Shown here: in pieces, positions 20,422 to 30,322 of the stretch
Position numbering within the stretch: position 1 is the first letter of the stretch
How the letters are laid out: each line of letters starts with the position of its first letter
NCBI GenBank assembly: GCA_954871525.1
Contig: OX940862.1
Coordinates: forward strand, 45,005,732-45,069,731
Direction of reading: 5' to 3'
Length of the DNA: 64,000 nucleotides
DNA from: Parietaria judaica
Lineage: Eukaryota; Streptophyta; Magnoliopsida; Rosales; Urticaceae
The notes under the pieces: generated by a model
The model's database searches: none
Told to the model about the DNA's origin: nothing
The model's input: only the letters and a program-made list of their open reading frames with translations
Translations under genes and position numbers: made by a program

Positions 20422-20469
20422 CACTGGAGCGCGAGAATCAGGAATACCGCTCTCGTGCGCGAGAATTGA

Positions 20470-20891
20470 GGGGGGGATGGCGACCGTCCTCCGCCTGCTG
20501 CAGGAGTCTCGCGAGCGCCTTGCGGCCCAGATGGCCCGCGGGTCAGTGGAATATCATCGGGTTGCGTCTGCATTGGTGTCAACGTGGAATCGGATTGCGA
20601 CGCTAGAATCTGATCGAGAACACCCGCTTCTGGGAGAGGTTCATGGCCGTCTTCGTCTCTCTGGTGATGTCTAACCAAGGAGTTCCGCTATCTGTCACTT
20701 TCCTGACGGAACAGTATCAGCTCTCGGCTCACGTTCGGGCGACACTGGAGTCCTATATGGCGATCATCCCGGCCCCGACCCCGGTGGTGCACCCGGATCC
20801 GCTGGCTCCGCTGGCAGGCTTTGGCGATCCTGCGGACTTTCAGGGCGCCCTTGACGCGACTGCCAGTAGTGTGGGTGGTGTTCCACAGTAA
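20470..20891 (+). pseudogene. C-terminal part of an opposite-strand ORF in the Tat element
   Basis: Plus strand, opposite to gag-pol. One frame reads MATVLRLLQESRERLAAQMA...VASALVSTWNRIATLESD (about 20477-20640), helical and coiled-coil-like. After a one-frame shift it continues FLTEQYQLSAHVRATLESY and ends GVPQ with TAA at 20889-20891. Additional antisense ORFs between pol and the 3' LTR are known in Tat-lineage plant elements (for example Grande). I do not recognise a domain. The N-terminal part is missing through the deletion at 20421. A possible N-terminal counterpart is at 54354 in the second Tat copy. Confidence 0.5.
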
Positions 20892-22589
20892 CCGGGCGGC
20901 CATGGAGCAGAGTAGAGTCCTGCATTGGCAGTGTTTTTTCTCTTTCCCTTTTTTTTGTACGTCCCCTGTGTTTTACTTCAGAGGTCGTGGTTCCCACCGC
21001 CTGTGGTGGATTTTTGGCATATGCCTACGAGGCATTGGTTGTATATCTTGACATTCTCGTTCTCTTGAGGGGGCGTGGTGGTTTGTACGTCACCTTATGC
21101 GTGCTTCGATTGGAAATGCGCCGAGTTTTGTTTTAGTGTATTTGTTGGTTTCCGCTTTTTCTCAGTTTTACCCCCCTCTTTCTCTTGTTGCAGGTGCTTA
21201 TTCTCCCAGGAAATTTGGCTTGGTTCCGAGCCTTGTCACCGGTGGGCACCTTTTTATCGCTGCCTGGTGTACTTTGCGCTTTGGGGCGGGTCTCTACCCC
21301 CCGACCTTCTTGTCGAGCTTTTTTGGGGCGGTCTCTTCCTGCTTTTTGATTTCGTGCCAAAGTTGCGTCTCTGGTCTCGTCTTTTGGTGTCTGAGCTGGT
21401 GGGATCGAGGTCCGGGCCGTGCTAAGACTTTGTGCCGGGAGGACGCTTGTGAGGCGTTTGGCTTTTTCTGAGGTTTTGCGCTTATGAGGCGGCTTACTGC
21501 TCTGGGTGCCGAGGTTGGCGCCTGGGAGGCGGCTTACTGTTTCGGACATAGCGCCTGAGCAGGCGGGATCGAGGTCCGGAACTAGGACTTTTGTGCCAGG
21601 AGGACGCTTGTGAGGCATTACGCTATCCCGAAGTTGGCGCTTATGAGGTGGCTTACTGTCTCTGGTGCCGAGGTCGGCGCCTGGGAGGGTGGCTTACAGT
21701 TTCGGACTTTGTGCCTGAGCAGGCGGGATCGAGGTCCATGCCGTGCTAGGATTTGTGCCGGGAGGACGCTTGTGAGGTGTTTGGCTTCCCCAATGTCGGC
21801 GCTTATGAGGCGGCTTACTGTCTCGGGTGCCGAGGACGGCGCTTGGGAGGGTTTCTTACAGTTTCGAACTTAATGCCCAAAACAAGGTTCTGGTCTTTCT
21901 CCAAAGTCTGCGCTATGAACGGCTTACGGTTTTGGACTTTTAGTGCCAGGTTTTACGCCCCTGGTGCTTTTCCAAAGTTGGCGCTTGTGAGCGGCTTATC
22001 GTCTCGGAGTTGATGCCTAGATCAGCGGGATCGAAGTCCGGGCCTTCCAGGTCTTTATGCTGGGGTAGGCGGGGTCGAGGCCCGATCCATACTACCACTT
22101 TTGTGCCAAGTGGCACTGCTTGGTCTTTTTACCGATCTGTGCGCTTTCAGCGGCTTACTTATTCGTGCTTTTTTTTTTTTACATGTCTCTTGCCTATTCC
22201 GGCGACCCCCCAGTTTTTGATTAATCGGTTAAGGTTAGGAAAAAAATATACAAAGTAGAGACATGTATGATAATAGAAAATGGGAATTCTATTGACTGAC
22301 ACTTCTTGTGGTGTCTTCTTTTACATAGGTCGGCCGCCAGGGCTATTCCTGGTCCGACTAGAGTACTTGTGGCGGCGATATTGGCTTGGGTGCTTTCCTA
22401 CGAGCTTTTTGCCTGTGTTCGAGCCTTTTGCCTCTTGGATTTTTCTTAGCTTCAACCTGGGTTGGAACATCCTGGGAAATTTTTTACCCCAGATTGGTCG
22501 GGTTCCAAGTTGTCGCTTAGCTGATCGACTCCGGCTTGCTTTTCAGGCATAGCTTCAGGTGTGCGGCCCGACCTTCTGTCGCACGTCAC
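20892..22589 (-). mobile_element. Tat long 3' untranslated region
   Basis: Non-coding region between integrase and the 3' LTR, in element orientation. It contains the 160-bp array and T-rich and pyrimidine-rich stretches (20935-20960, 22165-22180). Nothing else could be assigned. Confidence 0.6.
21401..22110. repeat. Tandem repeat array, about 160-bp period, in the Tat 3' region
   Basis: Units starting GGGATCGAGGTCC lie at 21401, 21565 and 21725, with degenerate starts near 22027 and 22068. Shared inner motifs are TGTGCCGGGAGGACGCTTGT, GCGCTTATGAGGCGGCTTAC and GTGCCGAGG. The overlapping plus and minus ORFs here are repeat artefacts. Confidence 0.8.
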
Positions 22590-23573
22590 TTATTGATAGT
22601 ATTGCTTCAGGTGTTCGACGTTCCTGGGACGGGGAACTTCTTTACCCCCCATCTCTTCTAGTCGGTAAGTCCCATCTCGGATAACTTTGGCGACGCGGTA
22701 AGGGCCTTCCCAGGTTGGTCCCAGGACGCCGGCTCCTTGGACTTGCGTGTTTTGCCCCACTTTTCTTAGGACCAGACTGCCTTCGAGAAAACTTCTTGCC
22801 TTGATCTTGGAATTGTAGTACCATTCCACAATTCCTTTCTGGGCCGCCAGACGGGTGTAGGCGTCATTCCTCCTTTCTTCAAGGAGGTCGAGCTCAACCC
22901 TCAGGGCTTCGGAGTTTTTCTCCGCGTCGTAGAGTTCGATCCGGGGCGAGGTTACCGTGATTTCCGAAGGGATGACCTCCTCGACGCTGTATGTCAGAGC
23001 GAATGGAGTTTCCCCCGTCGCATTTCTGGCGGTGGTACGGTACGCCCATAGTACTGCGGGCAACTCTTCGGCCCATTTTCCCTTCTTTTCGTCGAGCTTC
23101 TTTTTCATGATCGCCTTAATGTCTTTATTAACGGATTCAACTTGGCCATTGGCTTGTGGGTAGACTGGGGAGGAATAAGTATTGTTTATCCCGAGGTCTT
23201 GGCAGAACGAATGGAGATCCAGGTTATTGAACTGCTTGGCGTTGTCGGTGATGATCGATTTGGGTATCCCGTGTCGACAGACTATGTTGTGCCAAATGAA
23301 GTTCGTCGTGTTTGTATGTGTGATCTTCGCCATGGGTTCTGCTTCGACCCATTTGGTGACGTAGTCGATGGAGATTATAGCGTATTCCACTCCTCCTGGT
23401 GCCTTCGGAAGTTTTTCGATCAGGTCGATGCCCCATTTTGCAAAAAAATGAGGGACCATTACTGGGCAGAGCGGAACTGCTGGCTGTCGCAGAATCTGTG
23501 CGAACAGTTGACATTTGTCACCTCTCTGTGCCATCTCGGTGGAGTCTTTTCTGAGAGTAGGCCAGAAGTACCC
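22590..23573 (-). pseudogene. Tat integrase
   Basis: The longest pol frame (23534 to 22590) carries the integrase core: GIDLIEKLPKAPGG (first Asp), SIITDNAKQF (second Asp) and PQANGQVESVNKDIKAIM (catalytic Glu). This is followed by YRTTARNATGETPFALTY and the C-terminal GPTWEGPYRVAKVI domain, ending LKQYYQ. In-frame upstream residues GYFWPTLRKDS precede it but are cut off from the zinc-binding HH region by a TAA near 23571. The catalytic triad survives. Confidence 0.9.
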
Positions 23574-24359
23574 TTATTTCAGGGCTTTCAGCGCCAGAGA
23601 TCGTCCCGCGTAGTGGTTTCCGCAAATTCCTTCGTGGATTTCCCGGAGGACCAGGCTGGCATCTTCCTCGTCGAGGCATTTTAGGAGAGGTTGCATGAAA
23701 CCTCGCTTGTATATTTCTCCGTTGTGCAACACATATCTCGTCGCACGGAACTTGAGTTGTCTAGCTTCTTTGCGGTTGGTCGGGAGGGTACCGTGTTTCA
23801 GGTATTCCGTTATCGGGGTTATCCAGCTTCCACTGGCTTCGTCCAATATGGTGAGGATTCTTTCGTGGCTAGTTGCGGTCGCGCCATGTTTCAGGTGTCC
23901 AACTGCTGGTGGCATCCCATCTCTGGTGGATTCTCCGGGGGCGCCGGGACCTTCAAAATTCTTTATTGAAAGCTCGTCGAGGGCTTCGATTGGGACATTT
24001 CCTAGTTCCTCGTCGTCCGCTCCAGAGGCCATTCTGGCCAAGGCGTCTGCTTCAGAATTCTTGGCTCGAGGGATTTTTGTGATCTCGTACCAAGACAGCG
24101 GCTCCAGGAGGCGTTTTGTTTCTACCAAGTATGCCACCCTGTGAGCTTCCTTTGCTTGGTAGTCGCCTTCCACTTGTTTCACGATCAGCTGGGTGTCGTA
24201 GTGGCTTCGCAGGTCTTTCACCGCGAGCTTGTGCGTGATTTGCAGTCCTGCCGATAGCGCCTCGTATTTGGCCTCGATATTTGAGACCTTGAATCCAAAG
24301 CGTATGGCGTAGCAGAGATTTTTACCGTCGGGGTTGGTGAGTACTATTCCGGCTCCCAA
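23574..24359 (-). pseudogene. Tat second (archaeal-type) RNase H and integrase zinc region
   Basis: Reads GAGIVLTNPDGKNLCYAIRF, NIEAKYEALSAGLQ, DSQLIVKQVEGDYQ-like and KNSEADALARMAS, the four motif regions of a type-I RNase H. It lies between the first RNase H and integrase, which is the diagnostic Tat position. The C-terminal part ends LREIHEGICGNHYAG, the histidine pair of the integrase zinc domain. In the third motif the expected DSQ is DTQ. It ends at the TAA that separates it from integrase. Confidence 0.85.
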
Positions 24360-24443
24360 GCTGTGCGTGTTAGTGGCACCGTCAACATGCAGGCACCAAG
24401 TCGACCTGTCACGATGACTTTTCCGTTTTGGTGCCCTTGGTGG

Positions 24444-25051
24444 TCAGCCAATATCTTCCTCAGTTTCGACTTTGGTGTCATAGGTGAACTCAGCGATGAA
24501 GTCGGCCACAGCTTGGCCTTTGAAGGCGACCCTAGGCTGGTACCCGACGCCGTATTCTCCTAGCTCTTGTGACCACATAGCCATGCGTGAGGAAGTGCCT
24601 TTGAAAAGCGCCTCCCGGACCGGGTGTTCGGTCGTCACGACTATTTGGTGAGCCTAGAAATATGGGCGGAGTTTCTTCGCAGCGGTGACTATGGCGAGTG
24701 CCAACATCTCGATTTGTGTGTAACGCGTTTCGGAGTCCAGAAGAGCTTTGCTGATGTAGTAAATCGGCAGTGCCTTTTGTCTTCTTCCCAAACTAATACG
24801 GCACTCACCGCTCGAGTTGAAACCGAGAGGTAGAGGTAGAGTGACTCCTCCTCCTTTGGTTTTGACAGCAAGGGTGGTGACCCGAGGTAGGTATTTAGCT
24901 CTCGGAAGGCGGTTTCACATTTTTTGTCCGAGATAAAGTTCTTTCCGCCTTTGAGGGCCTGAAAGAATGGTTGACAGCGGTCTGTGGATTTTGAGACGAA
25001 CCTTCCTAGAGCGTTGATCCTACCGTACAAGCTCTGGACCTCCTTGACCCG
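24444..25051 (-). pseudogene. Tat first RNase H, frameshifted
   Basis: Two frames. 25030 to 24790 reads YGRINALGRFVSKSTDRCQP, FFQALKGGKNF and LYLYLSVSTRAVSAVLV. After a shift near 24790 it continues PIYYISKALLDSETRY, then MAMWSQELGEYGVGYQPR and AVADFIAEF down to 24444. Together these match the RT-connection and RNase H of Gypsy elements. A TAA precedes it at the SP-RVKEVQ junction near 25053. Confidence 0.8.
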
Positions 25052-25600
25052 TTAAGGGCTTCTCATTTCATGAAGGGCTTTGATTTTCTCGGGGTTGGCT
25101 TCGATTCCCTGTCTGTTGACGATATAGAACTTACCGGATTTGACTCCGAAAGCGCACTTGGCGGGGTTTAACTTCATCTGATACTTTCTCAGCAACAGGA
25201 ATGTCTTCCGCAGATCGACGATGTGGTCGTCTTCCCGAAGGCTCTTCACGATCATGTCGTCTACGTACATTTCCATGGTCTTTCTGATCAATGGGGCGAA
25301 CATCTTGTTGACCAGGCGTTGGTACGTGGCTCCGACGTTCTTGAGCCCGAATGGCATGACCTTGTAGCAGTAGAGACCGCGGTCGGTCACGAATGCCGTG
25401 TGTATCTAATCGGGCTCGTGCATACGGATTTGATTGTACGCTGAGTATGCATCCATCATGCTTATGAGTTGGTGGCCGACTGTAGCGTCCACCAGTTGGT
25501 CGATCCTCGGGAGTGGGAAACAATCTTTGGGACACGCAGCGTTGAGGTCGGAGTAGTCTATGAAGATCCTCCATTTCCCGTTCGGCTTCTTCACAATTAC
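25052..25600 (-). pseudogene. Tat reverse transcriptase with an in-frame stop
   Basis: From the right: VKKPNGKWRIFIDYSDLN, ACPKDCFPLPRIDQLVD and MDAYSAYNQIRM (palm motifs). A TAG at 25406-25408 sits where the family has a Q or E codon. Then FVTDRGLYCYKVMPFGLKN and MEMYVDDMIVKS (the YVDD catalytic box) follow. The stop is consistent with a single C-to-T change. Otherwise the palm is well preserved. Confidence 0.9.
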
Positions 25601-25712
25601 TACGTGTGACTTCTTTGATGAAGTTAGCGGCGATGAGCTTGTTGACCTCTTCGCTGATTGCCTGGTGTCGTTCAGGGTTGAAGGCGCGTCGGCGTTGAAC
25701 CTTCGGCGTTTT

Positions 25713-26540
25713 TCATGCCTCGATGTTTAACCGGTGAACAACGATCTCTGGGTCTATGCCGGGCATGTCGGCTTGTGACCAGGAGAACACGTCTTTGAAC
25801 TCTGTCAGGAACGCTATTAGCTTGGTCTTGATCATGACTAGGAGTTGTGCTCTGATCGCGACCGTTCTTTCGGGCCGATCTTCTTCTATCGGGATCTGTG
25901 TTACCTCTGACGACGGCTCCATGGTAGGTTTGCACCTATCATCTTGAGGGTCTAGCGTGCCAAACATCCTCGCATCCCCCGGGTAGTCGGGAAGTTCTTC
26001 CTCGAGCTGGTGCACCGTGTTGATGACTGACTCGTTCTTCCCGGACTTTGTCCCCTGGGCGTAGCAGTTTCGAGATTCCTGCTGACTACCTTTCATAACT
26101 CCTACGCCGTTGTCAGTTGGGAATTTGACGAGTATACGAAAGGTAGATGCGATGGCTTGCAGCTTGTTGAGGCTAGGCCGCCCCAAGATGACGTTGTAGG
26201 CGGAAGGTTGATCCACTACGAGTTATCTGACCATTTTAGTTGTCAGGGCCCCGTCTTCTGAGCGGAATGTTGTAGGTAGCGTGATGGTACCTTTGGTGTA
26301 GACAGGTTTCCCGCTGAAGCCGTAGAGGGGTGTCCTCACCGGCATAGGGACGAGTTCTCCTGGGTTCATCTGGATTAAGACGGTTTTGAAGATGACGTCG
26401 GCCGGGCTTCCGTTGTCGACCAGAACTCGCCGTACTCGGCTGTTGGGGATAAGGATGTCGGTTACGATAGCGTCATTGTGGGGGTGAGAGATTCTCCGAG
26501 CCTCTTGCTCGGTGAAAGTGATTTCTTGGCTGGGGAGCAC
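25713..26540 (-). pseudogene. Tat protease and protease-RT linker
   Basis: 26540 to 26223: retropepsin-like segment with VRRVLVDNGSPADVIF (a D-N-G-S active site in place of DTG/DSG) and LYGFSGKPVYTKGTITLP. A TAA near 26223 interrupts it. In the same frame LVVDQPSAYNVILGRPSLNK follows (the ILGRP motif closing the protease fold), then the acidic linker toward RT with FKDVFSWSQADMPGIDPE. Confidence 0.8.
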
Positions 26541-26618
26541 GTGGGAAGCTCCCCCGAGGTGAGTGATGTTGATTTGGTGTGTGTCTTGATATTCCCTGAG
26601 AGACCGGGCGTACCATTT

Positions 26619-28495
26619 TTATTGGTTGCTCGAATCTCTGGTCTCGGATCCACCCATGATGGTTGATATCACGTGGAACTGAGGGGGACTGTCTCTTTCC
26701 GGTCCTTTATTAGAGCGGGACTGGTTAGGGCTGCCTTCACGTTGTTGCTTACTTTCCTGTGGGCTCGGGTTGTTGGAGTTCCCATTCCCTGATACCAGCT
26801 TCTTGACAAACTCCTTGAGTTGTCCGTCCTGGATTAGCTGTTCAATCTGCCTTTTCAGTTGATAGCACTCTGATGTCGTGTGGCCATGATCTTGGTGGTA
26901 TTCACAGTACCGGCTCATATCCTTCTTGGCATTTTTCTTGAGTGGTGGTGGTCTCCCTAATTTTTCTCCACGTAGGCTGAATATCATTGCAGCCGATGCC
27001 GTTAAGGGGGTGAAGCTCGCGTCCTTTCAGAACTTTTCCGCCCGTTTGTGCAGCGGGGGTTTGCTTCCAGAATTGGGCAGTTGTCGCTGCTTTTTACCCT
27101 GCGGCTCATTGCTGCGACCTTCTCGATCGTCGCGGTACTGATTGTCTGGGATGAGTTGGTTCCGGCCGCCAAAGTATTCGTCGACAGTGATATCCTTTGC
27201 AGCCCTCGCCATTAGTTAGGCCATGGACGGCGGCCTGTCTTTGACGAGGGAGCGGGAGAAATTACACAATGGCAGACCGCCGATCACGGCGGTGATGGCA
27301 TAGTCGTCAGTGTAAATGGAGAATTTGTTTGACTCTTCGACGAACCTTTTCATGTACGCTTGTAGAGTCTCGTCTTTGCGCTGCTTGAGGGTCCACCGGT
27401 AAGATTTCGGTTTGCGCTGTGTGATCAAGCTTGCAAAACGAGAGGTGAGCCGTTCTGCGAGCTCGTCAAATGACCCGATTGACCTCTTCGGGAGGCGTTG
27501 GTACCACTCGAAGGCGGGCCCTACAAGCGTGAGGCAGAAAGCTTGACACATCGTGGCGGGTGAACATTTCTTCAATCGCATGTTGAATTCATACTGCACC
27601 AGGTGGTACGTGGGGTCGGTGGAGCCGTCGTAGGTGAGGTCTAGTGGGAACCTCAGGTCTCTGTCGAGATCTTCGGCGAGTAGGTGACTAGCAAGAAGGG
27701 AAAGGTTTCCGCCAGGCATGCTTCGAGCGACGGGATCAGTACTCTGGGCCGCGGCGAGTCTTTGCATTTCTCGCTTGAATGCTTGGAGCTCGCTTTTGAG
27801 GCCATCGTAGGGTGGCGCCACTTCTTGAGTATCTTTTACGGGAATGACATATACTCCCCCTGGTGTCGGGAGCGTTGGGAGGTTTCAGACCCTTCTCCTT
27901 TGTCGTCGTCGCTAGATTCTTCTGGTTCATGTGATCTTTCTCTTTTCCGGTTTCCGTGTTGCTGCCGATATTTATGACGATCGGCGCGTTTTAGGTGGTG
28001 TCGGAGGTGTCCTTCACTGGTTGGGCGGGTTTGGATGCGTCCTTGCCGTCGCCGTTCCCTCTGCCATTTTCTCGTGTCGTCAACGGCATCTTCATACCCC
28101 CCCCCCCCCCCGAGTCGATCAAATGCTGATCGTCGGGTAGTTTGTGATTGCGCCGGTTCCTGAGAATTTTCAGGGACGGAGCGTTCTTCGTTTGCCTCTT
28201 TCTGGGTGAGTTCGAGGGCTTCTTTGGGGCTTTCTTCCTCTCCCTCGTTGGCATGTTTGCCTTTGAAGTGTTTGGAGATGAGCCCTGTTAGTCGGAAAAG
28301 ACTTTCCTCGACTCGGGCCAGTCTTTCATCGTTGAGAGCTGGCTCGTGACGAGTGCTTGTTTCTGGCAGGATGCGGACCTGCTTTCGACTGGCATGGACC
28401 TCGGCCCGAGTGTTCAAAGCGATGCTCTCTATAGGGTGAGAGGGAGTGCCTTCCGTTGATTTGGACGACATTTCTTTGGTTTGGTAAAAAACCAA
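26619..28495 (-). pseudogene. Tat gag
   Basis: 28495 to 27836: charged N-terminal region with GG-rich and RRxR-rich stretches. 27821 to 27216: retrotransposon gag domain (YDGSTDPTYHLVQYEF, GPAFEWYQRLP, GSFDELAERLTSRFA, KDETLQAYMKRFVEESN). 26987 to 26619: CEYHQDHGHTTSECYQLKRQ, a zinc-knuckle-like motif. The frames are broken between pieces. A 16-base poly-C run (about 28097-28112) encodes five glycines on the minus strand and is prone to slippage. Confidence 0.85.
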
Positions 28496-28541
28496 CTGCT
28501 GTTTGCTGGTGGGGTTATTCGGAGGATTGAATTTTTGGGCC

Positions 28542-28561
28542 CCCTCCTTCTAGCGCCAAAA
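28542..28561 (-). other. Tat primer-binding region
   Basis: Directly inside the 5' LTR, the minus strand reads TTTTGGCGCTAGAAGGAGGG. The TGGCGC start is typical of Gypsy primer sites complementary to a tRNA 3' end. I did not determine which tRNA. Confidence 0.55.
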
Positions 28562-30078
28562 TGTTGATGCCGTTTTTTGGATCAAATATTAAAGAGGCCC
28601 ATTTGTTAATGTTGGGCCTGGCCCAAATTCATTTGGTGACGTGGCGGGCTTCTGTTGACTTTCGGGGTATTTTGCTCCGAAGTGGGTTTTTAGTTGACCG
28701 ATGTGGGGACCCTGAGCACGTGTCCCTTGCACTTGCAGGACCGAAAATCTCGTTTCTGTTGGGGGTCATGGCGATTGAGGTAACTCACTACCTGTTACCT
28801 CAGGGCCTGGAGTGGACCAGGCCGGGTTTTTTTTTACGAGGACTAAGAGATAGAACCTATGCCGCTCAGAGCTTAAGACAAGGGTAGGCGGGGTCTTGGG
28901 CCCTCCCAAGATCTTTTCCAAGGGTTCCGTTCAGGGTGATCCCTCAGTCGTCCTGATCTTAGAGGAATTTCCTCAGGCCTGACCCTGCAACCTAAATAGT
29001 GGGTCCCGTCACTTGTCGCCAGACTATCCCGACAACCGCGTAATGGACAAGAGATAGGCTGGAAACAGTGTGGAACGGGACCTATCAGGCGAGTCGTTGA
29101 CCTAGAAATTCCTCCAAGGCTTCCGCTTTGTAGGAATTCCTCACTTTCTGGACTTGAAAAAGTAACACCCGAGGTCAAGGGAAACAGGAGGGGTTACCCC
29201 CTGATTCACCTCCGACGCTCAACATTAGTATAATATTTGAGGGGAGGCGAGTATATCGGCGGTAAAGAGAGAGAGAACTCGAGAAGATTCGAATGAGTTA
29301 CCGTTTAACTGAACTGAGCTCCTATTTATAGTAGGGCCCGAGGGTCTAAATGCAATTAAATATTGTACTGAGGGGGCCCGAGCAGTATTTTAATTGTATT
29401 TTGGTCCCCTGGAAAAGATGGATCGATCTCTGCCGTCCGTGCGGGGATCAGACGGCCCCCAAGCCCCCACGGGGGGCCACATGCGCGCGGGCTCAGGCCA
29501 GGGGCAATCCTAGTCCTACACGTTCCCTGCCGAGGGCTCGCCCCTGCATGTGGGCATGGGCGCGGCTCCCAGCGCACACGGATCAGGCCCATCGGGGCTT
29601 TACGCGTGTCCCTGCGTGGGGAGGGAAGCCAACAAGTGGGGCGAGTTCCGCTGAGGGGACAAGAGCGGCAGAGATCGCGCCATTTGGTGCGATCTGGGGG
29701 GGCTGATGTGACCCTGGTGGGGCCCGCGGGGTGTGGCGGCGCAGGGATCCGCCACGTGGCGCGATCATGAGGGCTGCTGTCCCTGTGGGCCCCGCGAGGT
29801 GTCTTTCCGGCCTTTTTTGCTCCCGGGAGTGTCCCGGGTTCGTTTTTCACAAATTTTATGTCATTTTTGGGTGTTTTCATATTTTTGCGAACACCGGGAC
29901 ATTTTGTTTTTCGAAAACGGGCCTTCGGTGGGAGTTTTGGGTTTAAAATTGATTAATTTGATTTGTAACTTTAATTAAAAGATTAATCAAATTATAAAAT
30001 TAATTAAAAGAAATTAACTTAGTAATTTTCGTTTAATTAATTTATTTGTAAAATTAATTCCGATAAGTACCCATAAAA
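28562..30078 (-). mobile_element. 5' LTR of the Tat element
   Basis: 1517 bp, starting TGTTGATGCCGTTTTTTGG and ending TACCCATAAAA. The second Tat LTR at 52524-54041 is 1518 bp and homologous end to end. The minus strand has TATAAATAGGAGCTC (about 29320-29335). A GC-rich U3 lies at 29400-29830. GCAAG follows it directly. Confidence 0.9.
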
Positions 30079-30129
30079 GCAAGCATAATTATTTTTACAC
30101 TGACCCTTTATCCTTATACGTATTTTAAT

Positions 30130-30310
30130 ACTAATAATCAGAATATTGGATTGGGAAGTATCAACGTGACTCCTTTTTATCTCCCAAAAGAATATCAATC
30201 TAGTAAATGATATTTGTTTATAAATAATCAGTGGGATGGTTTTGTGTTATTGCAAGCCATTACCGAAAGTGGTTGTTCCTTAATTATCTCAACAAACCAA
30301 AATATAAAAA
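30130..30310 (+). repeat. Conserved distal upstream block, U4
   Basis: Contains ATTGGATTGGGAAGTATCAAC and GCCATTACCGAAAGTGG, matching 12480-12715. In U4 the block lies about 1.66 kb before the glutaredoxin ATG rather than about 0.4 kb, because of the 1.2-kb insertion that follows. Confidence 0.65.
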
Positions 30311-30322
30311 ACATGAAACACA

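Larger units (their letters stand above)
20165..30078 (-). mobile_element. Ty3/Gypsy retrotransposon, Tat lineage, 9.9 kb, inactive
   Basis: Flanked by the 5-bp duplication GCAAG. Minus-strand order from the right: 5' LTR (28562-30078), primer-binding region, gag, protease, RT, RNase H, a second RNase H-like domain, integrase, a long 3' region with tandem repeats and an opposite-strand ORF, then a truncated 3' LTR (20165-20421). A second RNase H between RNase H and integrase, and a repeat-bearing 3' region, are hallmarks of the Tat lineage. In-frame stops interrupt protease (TAA near 26223), RT (TAG at 25406) and the start of integrase (TAA near 23571). A frameshift lies near 24790. It inserted into the upstream region of the U4 glutaredoxin. 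Confidence 0.9.

Noticed and set aside
20381..22552. Many 70-160-aa ORFs on both strands in the Tat 3' region
   Set aside because: Except for the plus-strand piece ending at 20891, they track the tandem repeats and GC-rich composition and have no domain.
29350..29880. 118-174-aa ORFs in the Tat 5' LTR (and 53253-53864 in the other LTR)
   Set aside because: GC-rich U3 sequence open by chance on both strands. The frames are not conserved between the two LTR copies.
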